Shown here one piece after another: positions 1-6,206 of a DNA stretch of 6,206 nucleotides. Made by a program: the position numbers and the translations under genes. How positions within the stretch are numbered: position 1 is the first letter of the stretch; each line of letters begins with the position of its first letter. The notes below the pieces were generated by a model. It was not told the origin of the DNA, ran no database searches, and worked only from the letters and a program-made list of their open reading frames with translations. The stretch comes from Treponema sp. Its GTDB lineage: Bacteria; Spirochaetota; Spirochaetia; Treponematales; Treponemataceae. The stretch spans positions 1 through 6,206 of the forward strand of contig JAFYDO010000247.1 in NCBI GenBank assembly GCA_017544745.1, given 5' to 3'.

Positions 1-72
1 ATAGGGGATTTGTACTATATTATTGTAAATCAATTGAACAAATTCCGCAATCTTATTATTCTTATAATATGA
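1..72 (+). CDS. Possible C-terminal tail of an upstream gene (partial, weak)
   Basis: Frame 1 is open from the window edge to a TGA at 70-72 and would encode 23 residues ending in a hydrophobic tail (NLIILII). The stop overlaps the murJ ATG as ATGA at 69-72, the same arrangement as the murJ/M24 junction at 1709-1712. That junction, and the lack of a Shine-Dalgarno sequence close before the murJ ATG, favour a translationally coupled upstream gene. Against it, the stretch is short and AT-rich, the murJ frame is also open upstream to the window edge, and the region could simply be an untranslated leader. I cannot assign a product. Confidence 0.35.
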   Translation: MGDLYYIIVNQLNKFRNLIILII

Positions 73-1712
73 AAAAAAATGATGTTCCGGCCACCAAGAA
101 AAAGTCCATAGTTCGTTCAGGACTGGTGCTTTCGCTCATGACCTTTGCTTCCCGCATCATGGGACTTATCCGCGAAATGACAAAGGCCTCCTTTTTGGGC
201 ACAGGCTTTTATTCAGACTGTTTTTCGGTTGCGTTTTTAATACCAAATCTTTTGAGAAAGCTTTTTGCAGAAGGCTCTGTTACAGTTGCCTTTGTTCCGA
301 CTTTTAAATCTTATCTTGAAAAAGGTGATGATGAACAAAACCACAAGGATACTCAGGATTTTATAAACAGTACCATAACTCTCGTTTCTTTTTTGACAGT
401 CTGTATTGTCGTTTTAGGAGTTATTATTACCCCGCTGCTAACATCATTTTTCTGTAAAAAGCCTGCTGATACACAAGCTGCAAACTATATGGAGCAGATA
501 CAGTACTGGCTGTTACAAAAACAGGAAATTACATATCTGTCACGCATAATGTTCCCTTATCTGTTCTTTATTTCTATTGCAGCACTTTTTCAGGGAATTT
601 TAAATGGATGTAAGATTTTTGCTCCTTCCGGCTTTACACCTGTTTTGTTTAATGGAATTGTTGTTCTTGGGACATATCTTTTAGCTCCGCACACAGAAAA
701 TCCTGCCCGTGCTATGGCTATTGGAGTTGTCAGTGGTGGATGTATACAGGCGCTGTTTCAGTGGCCGTTTATAAGAAAGACAGGCTTTCATACAGGATTA
801 ACTTCGCTGAAAAAAACCTTTTCTAACCCGGGAACCCGTAAAGTAATTGCACTTGTTATTCCTACTATTATAGGTATGGCTGCCTACCAGCTTAATGATG
901 CAGTTTCTACAGCAATGGCTAACCGTGCCGGAGAAGGAATCACTTCAAGCCTTGGTTTTAGCCTGAGACTGCAGGAACTTATTCTTGGAATTTTTGCAGT
1001 TACAATTGGTACAGTCATTTTACCGGATATGAGCGGACTTGCTGCAAACGAAAAATGGGAAGAGTTTAACAATATGCTCATTCAGGCAATGAAAATTATG
1101 ATTGTCATTTCTATTCCGGTAACCGCTTATTCTCTTATTACAGGAAGAGAAATTATTACACTCGTTTACAAAAATAATATGTTTGATGAGCGGTCGGTTG
1201 AACTGACGCTTGGAGAATTCCGGTTCCATATTACGGGCCTCGTTTTTATTGCATTGAACAGAATTATTGGTCCTGCTTTTTATGCGCAAAAAAACTCCAA
1301 GCTGCCTACCCTTGCAGGAATTATCAGTTTTGGAGCAAACATCCTGCTTGTATTAGCATTTACAAAACCTTTTGGCGGAAACGGAATTGCTTGTGCATTA
1401 AGTATTGCAAGCCTTGTAAACACTGTGTTCCTCTTTATTTTTATGAAGAAGCTGGGCACCCTAGAAACCCGCCGCATAGTTATAAGCAATCTGCTTTATG
1501 CACTCAAGATTACAGTAATGTCTGTTATTGCCGCTGTTCCCTGCTGGTTCTTACGCCCGATTCTGCTCAACGCCTTTGAAGGCCACGGACGACTGATTAG
1601 CGCAGGACTGCCGCTTGCCATTCTGGCTGTAATTTTTGCAGTCATTGGAGTGCTGGAACTGGTGGTTACAAGAGATGAAATAGTACTGTCATTGCGAGGA
1701 GTGAAAAAATGA
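69..1712 (+). CDS. murJ: Lipid II flippase MurJ (MviN family, MOP superfamily)
   Basis: Inner-membrane flippase that moves the lipid-linked peptidoglycan precursor lipid II from the cytoplasmic to the periplasmic face; the family has 14 transmembrane helices. The 547-residue product is hydrophobic throughout, with a basic N-terminus. The N-terminal signature is intact: SRIMGLIRE (28-36), D50, and PNLLRKLFAEG (59-69). R29, R35, D50 and R63 line up at a constant offset of 11 with the functionally important R18, R24, D39 and R52 of E. coli MurJ. R300 in the LRLQELILG stretch matches the conserved Arg of the usual ADRLMEFP motif, followed by GTVILP (314-319). It is about 35 residues longer than E. 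coli MurJ: roughly 11 at the N-terminus and about 20 in the loop at residues 129-155. The ATG at 69 is chosen because the next in-frame Met (24) lies inside the first helix. No good ribosome binding site precedes it, which suggests coupling to an upstream gene. All key residues are present, so the gene looks functional. Confidence 0.95.
   Translation: MKKNDVPATKKKSIVRSGLVLSLMTFASRIMGLIREMTKASFLGTGFYSDCFSVAFLIPNLLRKLFAEGSVTVAFVPTFKSYLEKGDDEQNHKDTQDFINSTITLVSFLTVCIVVLGVIITPLLTSFFCKKPADTQAANYMEQIQYWLLQKQEITYLSRIMFPYLFFISIAALFQGILNGCKIFAPSGFTPVLFNGIVVLGTYLLAPHTENPARAMAIGVVSGGCIQALFQWPFIRKTGFHTGLTSLKKTFSNPGTRKVIALVIPTIIGMAAYQLNDAVSTAMANRAGEGITSSLGFSLRLQELILGIFAVTIGTVILPDMSGLAANEKWEEFNNMLIQAMKIMIVISIPVTAYSLITGREIITLVYKNNMFDERSVELTLGEFRFHITGLVFIALNRIIGPAFYAQKNSKLPTLAGIISFGANILLVLAFTKPFGGNGIACALSIASLVNTVFLFIFMKKLGTLETRRIVISNLLYALKITVMSVIAAVPCWFLRPILLNAFEGHGRLISAGLPLAILAVIFAVIGVLELVVTRDEIVLSLRGVKK
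1696..1701 (+). promoter_or_regulatory. Ribosome binding site for the M24 peptidase, inside the end of murJ
   Basis: GAGGAG lies 7 bases before the ATG at 1709. Together with the ATGA overlap (1709-1712) it fixes the start of the downstream peptidase and points to translational coupling with murJ. Confidence 0.75.
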
Positions 1713-2860
1713 AAAACTACACACCTGAACAAATGAAAAACATATATGCCGCCCGCCGTGCGCGCATTGCAGAATACCTTACCGAAAACAACATTGGTGC
1801 TGCAGTTTACATAGACTCAGAAGAACACCGCGACCCTGCAATTCCATATCTTACAGGCCATAACTGCGATGCAATTGTAATCATTTTTAGCGACGGCTAC
1901 ACCTACCTTATTGCCTGGGACGAGATTCTTGCAAAAAAGATTGCTTTTTACGATAAGCTGGTTCCGTACACCCGCTATAAAAACAAGGATATTGATGCTG
2001 TTCGTTCCATCCTGAATGTAGGCTATACCCACGGAGTAAACAGCAAGGTGGAGCTTCCGCCTTATCTTACCTACCCTCAGTATCTGCATTTTATTGATGC
2101 ACTCAAAAACTATGACTGCCGCTGCAAGGAAGACGGTGTACACAAGTTTACCGTAGACTGCCGCGTATGCAAGGACGAATACGAAATTGAATGTACCCGC
2201 GAGGCTGCCCGCATAGGCGACCTTATTATTGATAAAATTGAAGAAGGCATAAAGGACGGCAGCATTAAAACCGAAACCGATGTTGCCCTTTTTATAGAAC
2301 GCGAATGCCGCGAGCACGGCTGTGAACGCACCGGCTTTGACACCCTTGCCGCAGGACCGGAACGAAGCTTTGCAATACATGCTTTTCCCGGCTACACAAA
2401 TGCACCGTGGCCTGCAAAGGGCCTTTCCATTCTGGACTTTGGAGTTGTTTACAAGGGCTACACCAGCGATACAACAGTTACAGTTGCAAAGGGCCGCTTA
2501 ACACCCGAGCAGAAAAAGCAGCTTGCTCTTGTGCAAAAAGCTTATGACGAATGCCTTAAGCTTTATGTTCCGGGACGCGCAATTCAGGATGCGGCAAAAA
2601 AAGCAGATTTAATTTTTGCGGCCGAAAAACGAAAAATGCCGCACACACTTGGGCACGGCATAGGACTTGAGATTCACGAATATCCGCGTGTAAGCACCAA
2701 AACCACCAGCGACGTCTGCTTTAAACCCGGCATGATTCTGACTCTTGAACCCGGCCTATACGACGAAACAATCGGCGGCACCCGCCTCGAAAATGACGTT
2801 CTTATTACAGAAAACGGACACGAGGTAATTACAAATTCGAGAATAATTGTATTGAAGTAG
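1709..2860 (+). CDS. M24 family metallopeptidase, Xaa-Pro aminopeptidase/dipeptidase type
   Basis: Predicted cytoplasmic two-metal peptidase that would cleave an N-terminal residue in front of proline, or an Xaa-Pro dipeptide. Residues about 10-145 form the creatinase-type N-terminal domain; about 155-380 form the pita-bread catalytic domain. All five metal ligands of the family can be placed: D243 (LDFG), D254 (SDTT, 11 residues on), H316 (GHGIG), E347 (LEPGLY) and E361 (RLEND). The accessory histidines H224 (AIHAFPG) and H323 (EIHEYP) are also present. The 383-residue length fits the short PepP/PepQ/YpdF-like group; the exact specificity cannot be told from sequence, so no symbol is given. 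No signal peptide or membrane segment is seen. The start is supported by GAGGAG 7 bases upstream and by the 4-base overlap with murJ. An unusual cysteine cluster lies between the domains (C137, C139, C151, C154, C162). The functional link to murJ is unclear and may only reflect housekeeping gene order. Confidence 0.92.
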   Translation: MKNYTPEQMKNIYAARRARIAEYLTENNIGAAVYIDSEEHRDPAIPYLTGHNCDAIVIIFSDGYTYLIAWDEILAKKIAFYDKLVPYTRYKNKDIDAVRSILNVGYTHGVNSKVELPPYLTYPQYLHFIDALKNYDCRCKEDGVHKFTVDCRVCKDEYEIECTREAARIGDLIIDKIEEGIKDGSIKTETDVALFIERECREHGCERTGFDTLAAGPERSFAIHAFPGYTNAPWPAKGLSILDFGVVYKGYTSDTTVTVAKGRLTPEQKKQLALVQKAYDECLKLYVPGRAIQDAAKKADLIFAAEKRKMPHTLGHGIGLEIHEYPRVSTKTTSDVCFKPGMILTLEPGLYDETIGGTRLENDVLITENGHEVITNSRIIVLK

Positions 2861-2861
2861 T

Positions 2862-5642
2862 CTAGAAAATCTGAGTACTATTTTCCGCGAGCTCGATTTT
2901 TTCGAGGACGTTGTCGATGCGGTTGCACATTGCGTCTGCCAGGTACTGGTCGTCCAGCGAATCCGAAAGATTCTTCATGCACTTAAATACCTTGCGCAGC
3001 TCGTGGTTAGTAACAGAGAATTCTTTTTCCTGTCTGAATGAATTATCCCTGCCTTCCACATCTTCTTCATCAAGCACACCGGACTTTTTGAGTGAAAGTG
3101 CAGTTTTTAAAAGTCCCGGTACACCAGACATTTTTGCAATAAGATATTCCATCTGCATGCGGATAGGGCTGGCCATAAATTCAGCCTTTTCATCCTCAGG
3201 AAGATATTCACAAAGCTCAAGCAGCTTTTTAAACAATTCAATTTCTGCAGCGTTTTCAATAGCAGTATCATCGTCTGCAAGAATACGCTCAATTGTAGGC
3301 AGCAGGCTTTCGGCAGTACTCATGAGGCTCTTTGCAGAAGTAATACCTTCTTCTGCTGCTGCAACACCAGCGGCAAGACTTGCATTTTCTTCTTCAAGCG
3401 CTTCTACCTTGCGGCGCATTTCGTCCATCTCTGCAGAATGCTGCTGTTCCATCTGTTCAAGCTGCTGCTGGTTCTGCTGCATAAGGAGCTTTTGTTCTTC
3501 TGCATTCTGTCTTGCAAGTTCGCTGGCCTGCTGTACGGTATCCATTGCCATGTTAGCAGCACCCATCATTGTCTTGCCGTAAGAAATAGGATTATTATTC
3601 GGCATAGGTGCATATTCTTCTGCAGGTGCAGGCTGTGCTGGAGCTGGTTGTGCAGGCGGTACATCTGCAGGAGCATTTGCGGCCGAAGCAAAAGGATCCG
3701 GCATTTTATTTATATCAAAGTCTTCTTCATCATCATGAACAGTTGAATCATCAAACTGGTCAAAGTCAAAGCTGTCGCTGTCTACATTATCGAGCATGTC
3801 AGAAACACTAGGTTCTTCTTCGCGTTCTCCGTCTCCGGTAAATTTAGGAGCTTCAAATCCGGCAGAAGTATCAACAGGACCAACATCTTCTATGTCGTCG
3901 CCATCAGAACCACCACCGGAACCACTGCCAGAGCCATCGCCAGAGCCGTCTCCACCACCAGCAAGGAGTTTTTCTTTATCAGAGAGAGGTTCATCCTCTA
4001 CATCAAAAGGACTTACCTCTTCATCTTCTTTAAGGCCTTCGTCATCAAAGAAATCTTCTTCCTCTTCCTGCAGAGCTTCCTGCATAGGAACACTGTCTCC
4101 CTGAGTTCCAAAGTCAAAGTCTTCGTCTGCTGCATTTTCTTCTTCGGCAGCTTCTGTCTGAGCTTCTGCTTCTTCTACTACAACCTCTTCTACCTGAGGT
4201 TCAACAACAGGCTCTTCCTCCGGAAGAACAACCGGCTGTTCAGACTGAGCCATAAGGCTTTCTATCTGCTTGTCGGCAAGAACATTCGGACGGCGCAGGT
4301 TACGGCTCTTGTTGTAAGATTCAATCGCTTCGGGAATGTTTCCTTCTTTTGTATAAATTTTACCCAGCATGTTGTAGCCGGCAGGATTACGCATATCAAG
4401 TGCAACAAATTCCTTAGCCTTCTGTTCTGCCTGCTCTGTTTTTCCAACCTGATTCAAACGGTTAGCAGCAGACAAAAGGTGGTCCTTATAGTTGCGGTTT
4501 ATATCAGTAATTTTTTTATAACACTGTTCTGCCTGAGCTTCTTCGTCATTGCAGATAAGATACTGACCATACAAATCCAGAACCTGAGGGTCTTCCTTAT
4601 CTTCGCTGTAAAGCTCCTTTACGTTTGTTCCGGCAGCATCAATCTGGTTTGCAGAAAGAAGAGTCTGAACATAACGCTTTTTAAGATCCTTGTCATCCGG
4701 TGCAATTTCAAGGGCGTCCAGAACATTTTCCAGAGCCTCATCAGGCTTTTCACCTTTTTCAAGAGCATCTGCAAGCCCCGCAAGAATCTGAATATCCTGA
4801 TCATCTACCTTCTTTGCACGTTTAAAGGTTTTTTCGGCAGAGTCAAAATCAAACTGCTCCATGTAGATTTTTCCGAGCATAGAAAGCAGTTTTGTATCAT
4901 TAGGGTAAAGTTCAATAGAATGCTTTACAAGGTCCGAAGCTTCCTTAGATTTCTGGCACTTAACCAAAAGGCTGCTAAAATCCTTTATAGCATCTACCCA
5001 GCCCGGCTTGGCCTTGAGCGCATTTTCGTAACAGCGGATTGCATCTGTGTACATCTTGGCCTTGTCAAAACAGCGCGCAAGATTGTAATTCAAAATAGGA
5101 TGATTAGGATCTATCTGAAGTCCGCGTCTGAATGCAGCAATAGATTTCTGATAATCCTTTTTTTCCAGATAGATTGCACCAAGGTGATTGTATGCAAGAA
5201 CATCAGAAGGGTTCTCGTTTACTACAGAAGAAAAGGCTTCTATTGCATCATCCCAGTTTCCCATTTCGCGGTAGGTAAAACCAAGATTGTAGTTTACATC
5301 GGCAGACTGGCGTCCTTCATCTACAGCACGTTCAAGAATCTCAATAGATTCTTCGTAGCGTTTAAGACGGCGGTAGATGGCACCAAGACTCGTCATTGCA
5401 TCAATATAGTGAGGATAAAAAGTAATTATCTGCTCGTAATATGGAATGGCCTTGGCATCTTCTCCATTTTTTACATAGATAGAACCAAGCTCCTTAAGGT
5501 AGTCTACGTTAGAAGGGTCATCCTTTAAAAGCTGCTTGTACAATCTTGCAGCAGTAGGAAAATCGCGGGAAATAACCGCACCCTGTGCCCTTGTAAGAAT
5601 AAGATTTTTTTCGTTTACATTATTAACAAATGTTTTTGCCAT
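2862..5642 (-). CDS. Large TPR-repeat protein, candidate spirochaete periplasmic flagellar collar protein FlcA
   Basis: The 926-residue product has clear modules. Residues 17-453 hold about 13 consecutive 34-residue tetratricopeptide repeats, the clearest being 114-180 (YNLGFTYREMGNWDDAIEAF and the following repeat). Residues 462-650 are a very acidic, probably disordered linker with a Gly/Ser/Asp tract (561-582). Residues 658-680 are Pro/Ala-rich. Residues 702-765 are a Gln/Glu-rich coiled coil, and 770-926 form a helical C-terminal domain I do not recognise. TPR arrays scaffold protein complexes. The size and layout recall BB0326/FlcA of Borrelia, a TPR protein needed for the periplasmic flagellar collar and stator assembly; this is a recall-based inference. 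No signal peptide, lipobox or membrane helix is visible, which fits poorly with a simple periplasmic location. The start is secure: AAGGGAG ends 6 bases before the ATG. It is the second visible gene of an operon with the FN3 gene 23 bases upstream. A cytoplasmic or other TPR scaffold remains possible. Confidence 0.9.
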   Translation of the reverse strand: MAKTFVNNVNEKNLILTRAQGAVISRDFPTAARLYKQLLKDDPSNVDYLKELGSIYVKNGEDAKAIPYYEQIITFYPHYIDAMTSLGAIYRRLKRYEESIEILERAVDEGRQSADVNYNLGFTYREMGNWDDAIEAFSSVVNENPSDVLAYNHLGAIYLEKKDYQKSIAAFRRGLQIDPNHPILNYNLARCFDKAKMYTDAIRCYENALKAKPGWVDAIKDFSSLLVKCQKSKEASDLVKHSIELYPNDTKLLSMLGKIYMEQFDFDSAEKTFKRAKKVDDQDIQILAGLADALEKGEKPDEALENVLDALEIAPDDKDLKKRYVQTLLSANQIDAAGTNVKELYSEDKEDPQVLDLYGQYLICNDEEAQAEQCYKKITDINRNYKDHLLSAANRLNQVGKTEQAEQKAKEFVALDMRNPAGYNMLGKIYTKEGNIPEAIESYNKSRNLRRPNVLADKQIESLMAQSEQPVVLPEEEPVVEPQVEEVVVEEAEAQTEAAEEENAADEDFDFGTQGDSVPMQEALQEEEEDFFDDEGLKEDEEVSPFDVEDEPLSDKEKLLAGGGDGSGDGSGSGSGGGSDGDDIEDVGPVDTSAGFEAPKFTGDGEREEEPSVSDMLDNVDSDSFDFDQFDDSTVHDDEEDFDINKMPDPFASAANAPADVPPAQPAPAQPAPAEEYAPMPNNNPISYGKTMMGAANMAMDTVQQASELARQNAEEQKLLMQQNQQQLEQMEQQHSAEMDEMRRKVEALEEENASLAAGVAAAEEGITSAKSLMSTAESLLPTIERILADDDTAIENAAEIELFKKLLELCEYLPEDEKAEFMASPIRMQMEYLIAKMSGVPGLLKTALSLKKSGVLDEEDVEGRDNSFRQEKEFSVTNHELRKVFKCMKNLSDSLDDQYLADAMCNRIDNVLEKIELAENSTQIF
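3897..3962 (-). repeat. Low-complexity Gly/Ser/Asp tract inside the TPR gene
   Basis: Codons 561-582 encode a run of GDGS and GSGS units (AGGGDGSGDGSGSGSGGG and on to SDGDD). The DNA is a degenerate 6- and 12-base repeat, seen on the + strand as CCAGAGCCATCG followed by CCAGAGCCGTCT. It behaves as a flexible linker within the acidic region. Unit length is a multiple of three, so gain or loss of units would keep the frame. Confidence 0.8.
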
Positions 5643-5648
5643 AGTTTA

Positions 5649-5655
5649 CTCCCTT
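5649..5655 (-). promoter_or_regulatory. Ribosome binding site of the TPR gene
   Basis: On the minus strand AAGGGAG lies 6 bases before the ATG at 5642. It sits in the 23-base gap (5643-5665) after the stop of the FN3 gene. The gap has no room for a terminator plus a promoter, so the two genes should share a transcript. The site also rules out an N-terminal extension that could have supplied a signal peptide. Confidence 0.8.
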
Positions 5656-5665
5656 CTACACTATG

Positions 5666-6206
5666 CTATTTTCCAAGTCTCTGCAAGGGGCGTGCATACA
5701 CTTCTTTAGAAAGTGGTCCGGTTATTCTGTCATCCAGTGCCGACCATGACGCAACTGCAAAATAATAGATTTTTCCGTTTTCAAGGCCTGTAAGGGTAAA
5801 GGAGGTTGTGTTTCCTACATTTACAGGTGACGGGCCTTCTACAGCAACGCGTCCAAGATATTCGCCCGGTCTGTTGCCATAAAAAATATAATATCCGCCG
5901 GCAGTTTCATCTACCGAATAATTCCAGCTTAAGGTTACGCTGCCGTTTCCCGCCTGAGCCTTTACAGTAAAAGGTGGCAGCGGCAAAGGAAGCTCTTCAA
6001 AATCAAGAGTGAGCGTGGTTACAGATGGAGAAACTGTTCCGTTTCCATCCGGATAAAGCTCGCATGCAACCTGAAAATACATTCCCGATACACCCGAAAT
6101 ATCTTTTCCGCTTTCTACAGGCTTCCATTCAGGATAAGAATCTGTCCAGTTAAAGTAATTGTCTCCTGAACGTACAAAAAAGCTTATTTCTGTCTGAGAC
6201 GGCTCG
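5666..6206 (-). CDS. Fibronectin type III domain protein (5' end outside the window)
   Basis: The frame is open from the stop TAG (5666-5668) to the right window edge, giving 179 visible C-terminal residues. Numbered from the edge, residues 1-70 look like a beta-sandwich repeat, with FNWTDSYPEWKPVESG and a MYFQVACELYPDG strand that resembles the W-x-W / YfQ pattern of carbohydrate-associated or secreted repeat domains. A Pro-rich linker (LPLPLPP) leads into a typical fibronectin type III domain at about 78-172, with VTLSW (W94), GYYIFYG (104-110) and TSFTLTGLENGKIYYFAVASW. Only seven residues follow it. Such domains are usually extracytoplasmic and mediate binding, so the missing N-terminus is expected to carry a signal peptide or lipobox; this cannot be checked here. 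The Met at 6082 is not a credible start: it lies inside a beta strand and the frame continues upstream with coherent sequence. It is the gene upstream of the TPR gene in the same operon. Its specific function is unknown. Confidence 0.85.
   Translation of the reverse strand, partial: EPSQTEISFFVRSGDNYFNWTDSYPEWKPVESGKDISGVSGMYFQVACELYPDGNGTVSPSVTTLTLDFEELPLPLPPFTVKAQAGNGSVTLSWNYSVDETAGGYYIFYGNRPGEYLGRVAVEGPSPVNVGNTTSFTLTGLENGKIYYFAVASWSALDDRITGPLSKEVYARPLQRLGK

Noticed and set aside
63..68. Perfect TATAAT hexamer before murJ as a promoter
   Set aside because: The only candidate -35 (TTGAAC, 34-39) is 23 bases away, and transcription would start downstream of the murJ ATG. It is probably chance in an AT-rich stretch.
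1817..2380. A 187-codon open frame on the - strand within the M24 gene
   Set aside because: It is also codon-aligned antisense to a gene with all catalytic residues in place, and shows no recognisable domain.
2892..2906. Small hairpin CTCGA-TTTTT-TCGAG just after the converging stops
   Set aside because: The stem is only 5 bp, no T-run follows on either strand, and it lies inside the TPR coding region, so it is not a convincing intrinsic terminator.
2911..3582. A 223-codon Ser/Cys-rich open frame on the + strand
   Set aside because: The composition is what reading the Glu/Gln/Ala-rich coiled-coil region backwards gives; no domain is seen and the opposite strand explains it.
3796..4104. A 102-codon Ser/Pro-rich open frame on the + strand
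   Set aside because: Low-complexity reflection of the acidic and Gly/Ser/Asp linker of the TPR gene.
4479..5528. A 349-codon open frame on the + strand opposite the TPR repeats
   Set aside because: It is codon-aligned antisense to the TPR gene, so its stops would need TTA, CTA or TCA codons on the coding strand, which this gene rarely uses. The translation looks like no protein family, while the minus strand has clear TPR repeats.
5666..6082. The FN3 frame as a complete 138-residue protein starting at 6082
   Set aside because: The ATG has no suitable ribosome binding site, lies inside a beta strand, and the frame continues with coherent domain sequence to the window edge, so the gene is partial.

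Overview
The window most likely comes from a spirochaete of the Treponema type. This is inferred from the gene families and from the resemblance of the large TPR gene to a spirochaete-specific flagellar collar protein. No RNA marker gene is present to confirm it. The DNA has moderate GC, is densely coding, and holds no tRNA, rRNA, CRISPR array, insertion sequence or phage gene.

Left half (1-2860, + strand): a tightly packed gene pair. A full-length lipid II flippase gene (murJ, 547 codons) is followed by a metallopeptidase of family M24 (Xaa-Pro aminopeptidase/dipeptidase type, 383 codons), whose ATG overlaps the murJ stop in an ATGA tetranucleotide. The first 72 bases may be the last 23 codons of another gene that also ends in an ATGA overlap with murJ. 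If so, at least three genes are translationally coupled.

Right half (2862-6206, - strand): a 926-residue protein with about 13 tetratricopeptide repeats, a long acidic disordered linker, a Gly/Ser/Asp tract, a Pro/Ala tract, a Gln-rich coiled coil and a helical C-terminal domain. It is preceded by the 3' part of a gene for a beta-sandwich plus fibronectin type III protein, cut by the right window edge. The gap between these two is 23 bases and carries only a ribosome binding site, so they are almost certainly co-transcribed. The TPR protein is the most interesting gene here: its length and layout recall the spirochaete periplasmic flagellar collar protein FlcA (Borrelia BB0326), but that is recall, not a search result, and no export signal can be seen.

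The two transcription units converge with a single base between their stop codons and no convincing terminator between them. No stretch over 300 bases lacks a gene. I see no clear evidence of a new defence or mobile system. The best candidates for undescribed biology are the TPR/FN3 pair and the motifs in the acidic linker of the TPR protein.
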